IMG/VR virus record: IMGVR_UViG_3300033148_002120
Location: 1 to 36,833 of that record
Origin: a virus
Length of the DNA: 36,833 nt
Direction: 5' to 3' (one strand)
In this document: positions 1-5,291 of the stretch, in pieces
Position numbering within the stretch: position 1 is the stretch's first letter
Layout of the letters: the number at the start of each line of letters is the position of its first letter
Position numbers and translations under genes: made by a program
The notes under the pieces: generated by a model
Told to the model about the DNA's origin: nothing
What the model saw: only the letters and a program-made list of their open reading frames with translations
Database searches by the model: none

Positions 1-114
1 GGATGTCGGCGTACCCTCCGATGTCGGCGCTCCCTCGGATGTCGGCGTACCCTCGGATGTCGGCGTTCTCTCCGATGTAGGCGCTCCCTCGGATGTAGGC
101 GTATCCTCCGATGT
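1..114. repeat. Terminal direct repeat, left copy (contig closure)
   Basis: Bases 1-114 are identical to bases 36720-36833. This is what a circular assembly graph gives, and removing one copy leaves a circle of about 36,719 bp. The repeat lies wholly inside the 18-bp tandem array, so it could also be an overlap between array copies rather than a true closure. It is not evidence of a packaged terminal repeat by itself. Confidence 0.85.
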
Positions 115-209
115 CGGCGCTCCCTCGGATGTCGGCGTACCCTCCGATGTAGGCGTACCCTCGGATGTCGGCGTATCCTCCGATGTCGGCGTTCCCTCCG
201 ATGTAGGCG
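1..209 (-). repeat. 18-bp tandem repeat array (left part)
   Basis: About twelve imperfect 18-bp units with the core GGATGTCGGCGTACCCTC. On the minus strand they encode the six-residue pattern [YSN]-A-[DY]-I-[RG]-G. Substitutions are mostly at the first residue of each hexad, at the Asp/Tyr position and at the Arg/Gly position, all of which a hexapeptide beta-helix tolerates. There are no unique spacers, so it is not a CRISPR array. The array continues at 36568-36833. Confidence 0.9.
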
Positions 210-301
210 TCGCACAGTATCCGCACGTCATCAGAGATACAAAAATTGCCATAAGCGTCGCAGGCTTTGTCGATTTCACTCTGCGTTTTGTAGGTTTTCA
301 A
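1..301 (-). CDS. Hexapeptide-repeat (left-handed beta-helix) protein, N-terminal part
   Basis: The gene starts at a TTG (301-299) with AGGAGG seven bases upstream. The start overlaps the stop of the ribbon-helix-helix gene. About 30 residues of non-repeat sequence (KTYKTQSEIDKACDAYGNF...) lead into hexads such as YADIRG and SADIGG. These match the hexapeptide motif [LIV]-[GAED]-X-X-[STAV]-X of left-handed beta-helix proteins. The reading frame runs off the contig at base 1 and continues in register at 36720. Such short phage hexapeptide proteins have no function I can name. The fold usually makes trimers or rigid rods. Its place at the head of the early operon, next to a putative DNA-binding regulator, is against a virion role. 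Confidence 0.7.
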   Translation of the reverse strand, partial: MKTYKTQSEIDKACDAYGNFCISDDVRILCDAYIGGNADIGGYADIRGYAYIGGYADIRGSADIGGYAYIRGSAYIGENADIRGYADIRGSADIGGYADI

Positions 302-477
302 TTTCCCCCCTCCTGCTTGTCGAGCCACTCATCGAGAGCGATAGCGGTAACGTCAGCGATTACCGGTCGCGGGCTTTGGCGTTCTATATAGTCGTGTAGC
401 CGGTCACGCGTGCTAATCCGCGTCGGTATGCTGGCCGTTTTCTCTCTGGTCTTTTTTCGTCTTTCTGGTGTCTGCAT
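298..477 (-). CDS. Small ribbon-helix-helix type DNA-binding protein
   Basis: A 59-residue ORF from ATG 477 to TGA 298. The segment ASIPTRISTRDRLHDYIERQ followed by VIADVTAIALDEWL has the strand-helix-helix pattern of Arc/MetJ/CopG-type repressors: alternating residues in the strand, then two amphipathic helices. The N-terminus is very basic. The gene is the first behind a near-consensus promoter that leaves almost no 5' leader. Its position, diverging from the integrase, makes it a candidate regulator of the early operon. The final codons encode WLDKQEGGN, and their DNA supplies the ribosome site of the next gene. No recognisable CI-type repressor is present elsewhere. Function is inferred from fold resemblance only. 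Confidence 0.65.
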   Translation of the reverse strand: MQTPERRKKTREKTASIPTRISTRDRLHDYIERQSPRPVIADVTAIALDEWLDKQEGGN

Positions 478-628
478 ACCATATAATAATCTCTGTTCGT
501 TTTTGTGTCAAGTAAAATGGTGTTTTTTTTGCTATTTTTACCGTTATTGTTTTGTGCGGGTGCGATCTTTGGGATCAAATATGGAAGGAACCGGAACCAG
601 ACCCGTCCACTACATTTGAGGTTATTTG
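478..628. other. Divergent control region
   Basis: About 150 bases between the leftward early operon and the rightward integrase gene. It is AT-rich with runs of T at 523-530. It contains the leftward promoter described separately. For the integrase I see a GAGG ribosome site at 618-621 but no convincing rightward promoter. No tRNA or clear att core is visible. Confidence 0.5.
483..511 (-). promoter_or_regulatory. Near-consensus sigma70 promoter for the early operon
   Basis: Read on the minus strand: TTGACA (511-506), a 17-base spacer, then TATTAT (488-483). The ATG of the ribbon-helix-helix gene begins at 477, so transcription would start at or within a base or two of the start codon. No ribosome site precedes that ATG. 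The first gene may therefore be translated from a leaderless message. Confidence 0.75.
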
Positions 629-1342
629 ATGCCACGCGCGAAATCTGAATACCAACTCTACCCCAGGACTCACCCGTCAGGTAAAAAAATCTGGTACGTC
701 TACACATATGACAAGCAAGGTAAGCGTGTTGGGAGGTCTACCGGGCACACGACAAAGACCGCCGCCGAACGGTGGGTCAAGCTCAAGATGCAGAGAGGGG
801 AGATAGCGCCCGGATCCGCCGATCGGTTCGGCGTCTGGGCCGCGGACTGGTGGATATGGGGCAAGTGCAAGTACATCCAATCACGGCGCGGGCAAGTCGG
901 GCACTCCCACGCGGATACACAGCGGGCGTACTTGGTCACTCACATCACACCGTACTTTAAGAATATGCGGATTGACGCGATCGGCCCGCAGGATGTGGAA
1001 ACATGGGTCTCTGATATGCTGGCAAACGGCAAAAGCGCCTCGATGGTCAACCACTGTCTGCGGACGTTAAATGTCATGTTCAACGAAGCCGAACGGCTTG
1101 AGCTCATAACGCGCAATCCGGCCCGGACGGTTCGCCGGCTTCCGGAACCAAAGAAACGCCGGGTACTGCTTACCGTGGCCGAGGTCGCGGACCTGTTCGA
1201 CGATAAGAATTACCGCGCCTATTGGCACGAAAACAACCTACACTATACAATCAACCTGGTTGCTGCTTCGACGGGATTGAGACTCGGCGAGATACAAGCG
1301 GGATTCCAGCTTGAGCATTTCGAGGACGTAGCCAAGGTATAA
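629..1342 (+). pseudogene. int: Tyrosine recombinase (integrase), truncated
   Basis: The start is taken at ATG 629 (GAGG seven bases upstream) rather than the in-frame TTG at 626. The protein has an N-terminal Arm-type domain, a SAM-like core-binding domain (...HADTQRAYLVTHITPYFKNM...) and the start of the catalytic domain. That start includes the first catalytic arginine in the motif TGLRLGEIQA. It then ends after 17 unrelated residues. Phage integrases are usually 350-400 residues, and this one has 237. The Lys, HxxR, His/Trp and Tyr catalytic residues are absent, and I find no remainder elsewhere in the window. The divergence begins exactly in a 21-bp sequence repeated, inverted, in the holin-like gene. 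It should be inactive unless the break is an assembly or inversion artefact. Confidence 0.8.
1290..1310 (+). repeat. 21-bp inverted repeat, left copy
   Basis: This 21-base sequence (begins AGATACAAGCG, ends GGATTCCAGC) occurs again as its exact reverse complement at 2467-2487. It lies where the integrase reading departs from its family, encoding IQAGFQ in both host genes. A chance 21-bp match in 37 kb is very unlikely. Confidence 0.9.
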
Positions 1343-1361
1343 AACGAAATATTTTAGGTAA

Positions 1362-1393
1362 TTGAGCGAAATTTCTGCACTTTTTTCGCTCAA
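1362..1393. promoter_or_regulatory. 10-bp perfect inverted repeat upstream of small-gene promoter
   Basis: TTGAGCGAAA (1362-1371) and TTTCGCTCAA (1384-1393) are perfect reverse complements separated by 12 bases. No U-run follows on the plus strand, so a terminator is unlikely. It ends five bases before the -35 of the next promoter, a typical place for a regulator binding site. It could alternatively form an RNA hairpin at the end of the integrase transcript. Confidence 0.55.
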
Positions 1394-1397
1394 CCTA

Positions 1398-1426
1398 TTG
1401 ACATTTGTCCCCACGGGGACTATATT
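1398..1426 (+). promoter_or_regulatory. Sigma70 promoter with operator-like palindrome in the spacer
   Basis: TTGACA (1398-1403), a 17-base spacer and TATATT (1421-1426). The spacer holds GTCCCC-AC-GGGGAC (1407-1420), a 6+6 palindrome filling the space between -35 and -10, where a bound repressor would exclude RNA polymerase. The promoter faces the four small plus-strand genes. Confidence 0.75.
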
Positions 1427-1459
1427 ATTAATATGAATATTAGAGATAAGGAGAACAAA

Positions 1460-1864
1460 ATGAAAAACGAATTGGCAATGAACATTGTAGGATATGACGG
1501 ATGCCTGAAAAAATACGAAATCACCGGCGATGCTGTCGAGATGCTAATGGACAAAATGCCCAGAGGATATGTCGTCGAACTGGTTGACGGCGTGATCTCT
1601 GGCAAGGGCTCCAAGAGTGATATTTTCGCCATCGAGAGAGCCATCAAAACTATCAACGCTGCCACTGCCGAATCGGTCGACGGCGCGAACGGGCGAAGAT
1701 CCACCGAGGGAAAATCGGGCAGATACATCGAATTATTATCGGTTGCCGAGGAGCAGGGACTCTCGCACGGAAAATCATGGACATGCACCGAATACAATAT
1801 AGACACAAAACAACTCCACCCCTCATGGGGCGGATTGGAAATCTGCTACGTATACAAAAACTAA
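1460..1864 (+). CDS. Unknown 134-residue protein, first gene of repressible cassette
   Basis: The start at ATG 1460 is preferred over the upstream in-frame ATG 1433, because AAGGAG sits six bases before it. I do not recognise the protein. It begins MKNELAMNIVGYDGCLKKYE, is mixed alpha/beta in appearance, and has no membrane segment, signal peptide or known catalytic motif. A low-complexity hinge (TAESVDGANGRRSTEGKSG) separates an N-terminal part from a tyrosine/tryptophan-rich tail (SWTCTEYN, SWGGLEICYVYKN). It is transcribed rightward, against the rest of the genome, from the operator-bearing promoter at 1398-1426. That context suggests an accessory or lysogeny-associated gene. Confidence 0.6.
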   Translation: MKNELAMNIVGYDGCLKKYEITGDAVEMLMDKMPRGYVVELVDGVISGKGSKSDIFAIERAIKTINAATAESVDGANGRRSTEGKSGRYIELLSVAEEQGLSHGKSWTCTEYNIDTKQLHPSWGGLEICYVYKN

Positions 1865-1876
1865 CAGGAGAGAGAA

Positions 1877-2089
1877 ATGAAATCATTAGAGGATCTACTG
1901 AGAGCAATCGAGAGCAACGACCCCAGAACACAGGATCAACACGGTCAGTTGAGTACGGATCTGCCGACATTCGGCGGCGAGGAGCCCGAGAGTACCCTAC
2001 AGGTCTGGTCGTGGGATGCGCGGCGTCTGTTGGTGACCAATGAGATTGGCGAATTGGAGATTGTCGAGCGCAAGAATTGGAGGGGCTAA
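1877..2089 (+). CDS. Unknown 70-residue acidic protein
   Basis: ATG 1877 follows AGGAGAGAG with good spacing, 12 bases after the previous stop. The protein is acidic (MKSLEDLLRAIESNDPRTQ... with a run of E/D) and has a C-terminal beta-like segment (TLQVWSWDARRLLVTNEIGE). I do not recognise it. Tight spacing makes it the second gene of the small rightward operon. Confidence 0.55.
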   Translation: MKSLEDLLRAIESNDPRTQDQHGQLSTDLPTFGGEEPESTLQVWSWDARRLLVTNEIGELEIVERKNWRG

Positions 2090-2091
2090 TC

Positions 2092-2274
2092 GTGAAACTA
2101 ACCCAAAAAATCAGAGACGACGCAGGGCAAACGTACACTATGAGCGATGCCGACGATATCGCATCGTTGACCAGTAACATGCTTTACCTGATAGCTCGGG
2201 CCATGCTGAAAGAACATGGCTGGTATTCATGCACAATCGGCGGTAAAAAAACCCTGTTTGTGGTTGAAAAATGA
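2092..2274 (+). CDS. Unknown 60-residue protein
   Basis: The start is taken at GTG 2092 with GGAGGGG upstream, two bases after the previous stop. An earlier ATG (2077) would overlap the previous gene and has no ribosome site. The sequence (VKLTQKIRDDAGQTYTMSDA...) ends in a small beta-rich tail (YSCTIGGKKTLFVVEK). No family is recognised. Its stop overlaps the start of the HTH gene at 2271. Confidence 0.5.
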   Translation: MKLTQKIRDDAGQTYTMSDADDIASLTSNMLYLIARAMLKEHGWYSCTIGGKKTLFVVEK

Positions 2275-2444
2275 AAACCTCCAAACAAGTATCCGCCGAA
2301 CTTGGTGTCACTCGGCGGTCAATATCCCGATGGTGCGCCCGGCTTAGCATTGAGAAGGTCGGGCGCGATTATCTACTGACTAACGAGGATATTGAGAAAA
2401 TTAAAGAAGTGTACAGGACTGAGCGGGGAAGGCCGAAAGGCTAA
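2271..2444 (+). CDS. MerR/excisionase-like helix-turn-helix protein
   Basis: A 57-residue ORF from ATG 2271 (ATGA-type overlap with the previous gene) to TAA 2444. MKTSKQVSAELGVTRRSISR is a typical helix-turn-helix. It is followed by a wing-like YLLTNEDIEKIKEVY segment, as in MerR-N/excisionase domains. A GRPKG tail ends it. It may regulate its own cassette or act as a recombination directionality factor, given the nearby integrase remnant. Its stop codon overlaps the stop of the convergent holin-like gene (2441-2443). Confidence 0.65.
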   Translation: MKTSKQVSAELGVTRRSISRWCARLSIEKVGRDYLLTNEDIEKIKEVYRTERGRPKG

Positions 2445-2938
2445 CCCTGCTGACCGTCACCCGCCTGCTGGAATCCCGCTTGTATCTTCGCCGTGTCCCG
2501 TTCGCCTTGAGAGCCACCGAATAGAAAATCGATGATCGTGTTGACCTTTGCCGACATCGCACCGAATACCGTTGATATAAGCGAGACCGCCCAGGCTGGA
2601 ACGTCTGCCGACGCGCCGCCTATCCATTGAACCACAAGTACCACCATGAGTACAGAAATCCCTAGGTACCCTACGAGAAACACGATAGCGAATACTTTTT
2701 GTAAAGTGCTATCATGCATGTACATCTCGCGTGCGCTTTGCCTGTCTTTCAAAAGCCGGTTGTCGGCTTCCATTGATAGCTGTTTGAATTTTAACTCAAT
2801 TTCCTTGAGAGCAAGCGCCGCCTGTGCTTTCTCTTCGCCTGTATTGACAAACCGGTCTACCGTCGCGCCTACTGACTCGACTATTTCCGCGCCCGAATTG
2901 CCTATCATTTTCCCGAGCCATGTACTAAAATTACCCAC
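2441..2938 (-). CDS. Holin-like membrane protein
   Basis: The start is taken at GTG 2938 because GAGGAG lies eight bases upstream. The longer frame to 3007 has no ribosome site. The 165-residue protein has an N-terminal GNSGAEIVESVGATVDRF segment and a charged coiled region with AREMYMHDSTLQKVFAI. Two hydrophobic segments follow (FAIVFLVGYLGISVLMVVLV and WAVSLISTVFGAMSAKVNTI), ending in a polar tail. This matches the general plan of the three-helix phage holin family that sits at the end of late operons. It would make membrane holes to release the lytic enzyme. Its last residues are encoded by one copy of the 21-bp inverted repeat, so its native C-terminus is uncertain. Confidence 0.65.
   Translation of the reverse strand: MGNFSTWLGKMIGNSGAEIVESVGATVDRFVNTGEEKAQAALALKEIELKFKQLSMEADNRLLKDRQSAREMYMHDSTLQKVFAIVFLVGYLGISVLMVVLVVQWIGGASADVPAWAVSLISTVFGAMSAKVNTIIDFLFGGSQGERDTAKIQAGFQQAGDGQQG
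2467..2487 (-). repeat. 21-bp inverted repeat, right copy
   Basis: Exact reverse complement of 1290-1310, inside the 3' end of the holin-like gene. The pair encloses about 1.2 kb carrying the promoter, operator and four small plus-strand genes. Inversion between them would exchange the C-terminal tails of the integrase remnant and the holin-like protein. Confidence 0.9.
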
Positions 2939-2950
2939 TATAACCGCTCC

Positions 2951-3021
2951 TCTAATCGCTTGACAATATCTACAACACTTAGCACTAAGTGTGGTAGAAA
3001 AACACACATCTAATCGCTTGA
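2951..3021. promoter_or_regulatory. Direct repeat and palindrome upstream of holin-like gene
   Basis: A 13-base sequence (starts TCTAATCGC) occurs at 2951-2963 and again at 3009-3021. Between them is the palindrome ACACTTAG-CA-CTAAGTGT (2975-2992). The segment separates the secreted-protein gene from the holin-like gene on the minus strand. It could be an mRNA hairpin tuning holin translation, or the scar of a small duplication. Confidence 0.45.
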
Positions 3022-3351
3022 TATTACCGACCAGGTTCTACAACGAAAGATCGACACGGGACCGGTCGGGTATTCCCATTTGCCCATATATAAGGCGTAA
3101 ACAACTATCACCGCACCTACCTCGACCCCTGGCCTATCAACAAACCAAACCAGCACCAACCAATCATCGGGCAGGCGCAAAACTGCCCAGGCACCGTAAA
3201 TCGGATCGTAGTCCAGCCTCTCAACCGTTCCAGTTATCCTGTACCCACTTCCGGGTTCGGGAGGGAAAGCAACGAGCTCTAGCCCCTGAGTTGCCGGCCA
3301 TACCATTGCCGCGACGAGGATAAAGAGAAAGATTGACGCTATCCGTTTCAT
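3010..3351 (-). CDS. Secreted or membrane-anchored small protein in lysis region
   Basis: A 113-residue ORF with a GGAAGCGG-like site just before ATG 3351. Its N-terminus MKRIASIFLFILVAAMVWP is a clear signal peptide or anchor (basic residues, then a long hydrophobic run). The remainder is beta-rich with paired W/Y residues (YGAWAVLRLPDDWLVLVWFV). It sits between the phosphoesterase and the holin-like gene. A spanin-like role is possible by position only: I see no lipobox cysteine and no coiled coil. Otherwise unknown. Confidence 0.5.
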   Translation of the reverse strand: MKRIASIFLFILVAAMVWPATQGLELVAFPPEPGSGYRITGTVERLDYDPIYGAWAVLRLPDDWLVLVWFVDRPGVEVGAVIVVYALYMGKWEYPTGPVSIFRCRTWSVISSD

Positions 3352-3375
3352 CCGCTTCCAATCCTCGCAATTTCT

Positions 3376-4242
3376 CTATGCCCGATCCTCTGGTTCATAA
3401 AACGCGATAAACTCGGCCTTTAGCCTGCTTGTAAGGTCGGCACGGTCTCCCAGTACTACCTCAATTAACCAGCCACCTACATGCGCCGGCGTTCCTTTCC
3501 CGGCCATGAAAGGCGTTTGACTCTGGAATGTCCCGGCCTGTAGTATGTGCATGTTGCGATACGTCGGCATATGGTCTGCCTTGTGAAAGTGCCCTATTGC
3601 TAACAGGTCCGGCTTTTTGCCGCCCGGTAATGACTCGGCCAGTTTCTGGCTCTTGTAGCTAATCGCGTATGCCGTGCCCCCGGAGGAGGGGTGATACAGA
3701 CCCACATAGTACGGCTTGCCGCTTGCGGTTTGTAGTTCGACCGTGGCCGAATCCGTACCTACAAAAACCGAATTGTGCATCACCTTTTCGAGCTTTTCGC
3801 CAACTTGCATACCAGTAAGTTTTGTGTAAGAGTAGTCATGATTGCCGGTGATAAAGTAGGTTTTTACGCTTGTCTTCGGCCAGCGCTCGAGGAGAGCCTC
3901 CTCCTGCTTGTCGTACCCGTGGGCGTACAGTTCAAACTCCTGGCCCCGGTACATCTTGCAGCCGTCTATGATGTCGCCGGCTGCAAGACAAATATCGATG
4001 TCTTCGGCCAGTAATGTCTGGTAGAACGCCTGTAATGCGTCGGTCCGTTCATACATGCTGCCCACGTGCGTATCAGATATTAACCCAAACCGGAGGACGT
4101 TTCCTTTTTGTTTCGTAGGTATAACGTAATGCCGTTTTCCCTTAAGCTGTACGAGCGCCTTTTGTAGCGCGGTGATTTCGTTCTGAAAGTCTTTGGTATC
4201 GTTGCGCGGCAGGTCTTCGACTGTCAATTCCCCTTTAGCCAT
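3376..4242 (-). CDS. Calcineurin-like metallophosphoesterase
   Basis: The start at ATG 4242 (MAKGELTV) is chosen for its AGGGGGCG site. The longer frame to 4350 encodes an Arg-rich shadow. The 288-residue protein carries the metal-binding signature in order: DTHVG (D-x-H), GDIIDG (GDxxD), TGNHDY (GNHD), a YHPSSGG histidine, and IGHFHKAD (GHxH). This is a complete binuclear active site for phosphomonoester or phosphodiester hydrolysis. The substrate cannot be told. It lies in the late/lysis end rather than with replication genes, unlike the SbcD domain at 34675. The small gene upstream overlaps it by eight bases, so the two are probably co-translated. Confidence 0.85.
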   Translation of the reverse strand: MAKGELTVEDLPRNDTKDFQNEITALQKALVQLKGKRHYVIPTKQKGNVLRFGLISDTHVGSMYERTDALQAFYQTLLAEDIDICLAAGDIIDGCKMYRGQEFELYAHGYDKQEEALLERWPKTSVKTYFITGNHDYSYTKLTGMQVGEKLEKVMHNSVFVGTDSATVELQTASGKPYYVGLYHPSSGGTAYAISYKSQKLAESLPGGKKPDLLAIGHFHKADHMPTYRNMHILQAGTFQSQTPFMAGKGTPAHVGGWLIEVVLGDRADLTSRLKAEFIAFYEPEDRA

Positions 4243-4510
4243 GTCGCCCCCTGTACGCCTCGATCGTCGCCCGGTTGCCGAATACAGATTTTCGCGTACC
4301 GCCGAGCGTTGTAATCTCTTTGTAGTCCTCAAGCGCCGGGTGCGATGCATGCAGCATGAAAGACGAATACTTCATGTCGATTCGCGCCGCCAGCCCTTGT
4401 GTCGTGAGCAATTGCCCATCGTCCAAATCCTCAAGTACGGCCCTTGCCCGAGCTACCGCTGCCGGTAGGTCGAGCATGTCACATACTTGATCGTCGATTT
4501 TGAATTCCAT
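4235..4510 (-). CDS. Small protein with helix-turn-helix-like segment
   Basis: The start is ATG 4510 (MEFKIDDQVCDM), with a GGGGGG run just upstream. The 91-residue protein has an N-terminal helix (LPAAVARARAVLEDLDDGQL) followed by LLTTQGLAARIDMKYSSFML, which resembles a winged helix-turn-helix core. A basic tail (RKSVFGNRATIEAYRGRHG) ends it. It overlaps the downstream phosphoesterase gene by eight bases. I do not recognise a named family. DNA binding is an inference from the motif. Confidence 0.5.
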   Translation of the reverse strand: MEFKIDDQVCDMLDLPAAVARARAVLEDLDDGQLLTTQGLAARIDMKYSSFMLHASHPALEDYKEITTLGGTRKSVFGNRATIEAYRGRHG

Positions 4511-4518
4511 AGTCCCCC

Positions 4519-5019
4519 CTATGTTTCTATGGTTACTGGCCTCCCCTGTTCCATTTCTTCGCGCACAACATTTACGAGCCAAAGAAGGTCTTTTTTCTTT
4601 TTGATGCGTATACAGCCAACGGTTGTTTTGCTGGTGGAGTAATGCAATCCGTAGCCTATATCGAGCACCTTGCTACCGGTGGCCCGGTGGTATCCGTCAT
4701 TCTCCAGGCTCCAGATTTCAAGGTATTGCTCAGCGTCTGTAGGTATAAAAAAAGGCGCGAGATACGGATCTGTGCGCCTGCGTGGTTTATACACCGTCCA
4801 CGTACCCGGTGGGAATGTCCGGGGCATCACGGGCGGCTTGTTGTATGGGTCGTGCGTCATTGCCCGCACTACGTCCGGAGCCTTGTGTTTCTTGCGCCAG
4901 CCGTTGAGCTCGTTTCTGACAACGCAATCGGCGTCAATCTCTTTGGATATAATATCCTTGTGAGACTCGTCTAAAAAACATCTGAGTTTTTCGGCCTTGC
5001 GGTCAAACACGATTAGCAT
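4519..5019 (-). CDS. L,D-transpeptidase (YkuD)-like enzyme, candidate endolysin
   Basis: A 166-residue protein. It opens MLIVFDRKAEKLRCFLDESH, like the strand pair of a YkuD domain in which the enzyme fold begins with its own backbone hairpin. Near the C-terminus is GLHYSTSKTTVGCIRI, matching the YkuD catalytic pattern in which a histidine precedes an invariant S/V-x-G-C-x-R motif and the cysteine is the nucleophile. The middle contains PPGTWTVYKPRRRTDPYLAPFF, like the PxG-x-[WY] segment of these enzymes. Family members make or cleave 3-3 cross-links in peptidoglycan. The gene sits in the lysis module and no other muramidase, amidase or endopeptidase is visible, so it may be the lytic enzyme. 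There is no signal peptide. Confidence 0.65.
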   Translation of the reverse strand: MLIVFDRKAEKLRCFLDESHKDIISKEIDADCVVRNELNGWRKKHKAPDVVRAMTHDPYNKPPVMPRTFPPGTWTVYKPRRRTDPYLAPFFIPTDAEQYLEIWSLENDGYHRATGSKVLDIGYGLHYSTSKTTVGCIRIKKKKDLLWLVNVVREEMEQGRPVTIET

Positions 5020-5044
5020 TTAGTGTGCCCCCTTATAGAGTGGA

Positions 5045-5290
5045 TCAGATCCACCCCACAGCCTTGAATAACAGTGTCAGTCCGGCGAAAACAGATCCGG
5101 AGACCGTTGCGCCTGCCGCGACCATGCCAACAACCGTTTTTCTATCGGGACGCGGGCCGGGGTGGTTCCTCTCGTGCTCTTTTTCCCAGAGTTCTCGATC
5201 TTCCATCCGTTCAGCCAGCCCCTTGACGCCGTTGCCGAGAATCGCCTGCTTGAGTTCAATTAAGGTTTTGTCGCGTTCTGCTTGTGTCAT
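5045..5290 (-). CDS. Small one-helix membrane protein (lysis/holin accessory)
   Basis: The start is ATG 5290 (MTQAERDKTL), preceded by GGAGGTGG. The 81-residue protein has an N-terminal amphipathic or coiled segment (ERDKTLIELKQAILGNGVKG, then LAERMEDRELWEKEHERNH) and one C-terminal membrane helix (TVVGMVAAGATVSGSVFAGL...). This is the layout of XhlA-like or phage lysis-accessory proteins. It lies directly after the tail-tip gene and before the L,D-transpeptidase-like gene. Confidence 0.6.
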   Translation of the reverse strand: MTQAERDKTLIELKQAILGNGVKGLAERMEDRELWEKEHERNHPGPRPDRKTVVGMVAAGATVSGSVFAGLTLLFKAVGWI

Positions 5291-5291
5291 G

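Noticed and set aside
1-209. CRISPR-like array at the contig ends
   Set aside because: Repeats are 18 bp, contiguous without spacers, and translate to a regular hexapeptide pattern in one frame.
384-707. Minus-strand ORF (107 residues) across the divergent region
   Set aside because: It runs opposite and across the integrase start and the promoter, has no ribosome site and no recognisable protein features.
2960-3000. Plus-strand promoter at TTGACA near 2960
   Set aside because: No -10 box at 17 bases. The palindrome is better explained as a hairpin or operator for the minus-strand holin gene.
5045-5290. Second holin as a certain call
   Set aside because: One membrane helix and an amphipathic start fit several lysis-accessory families, so the exact role cannot be decided.
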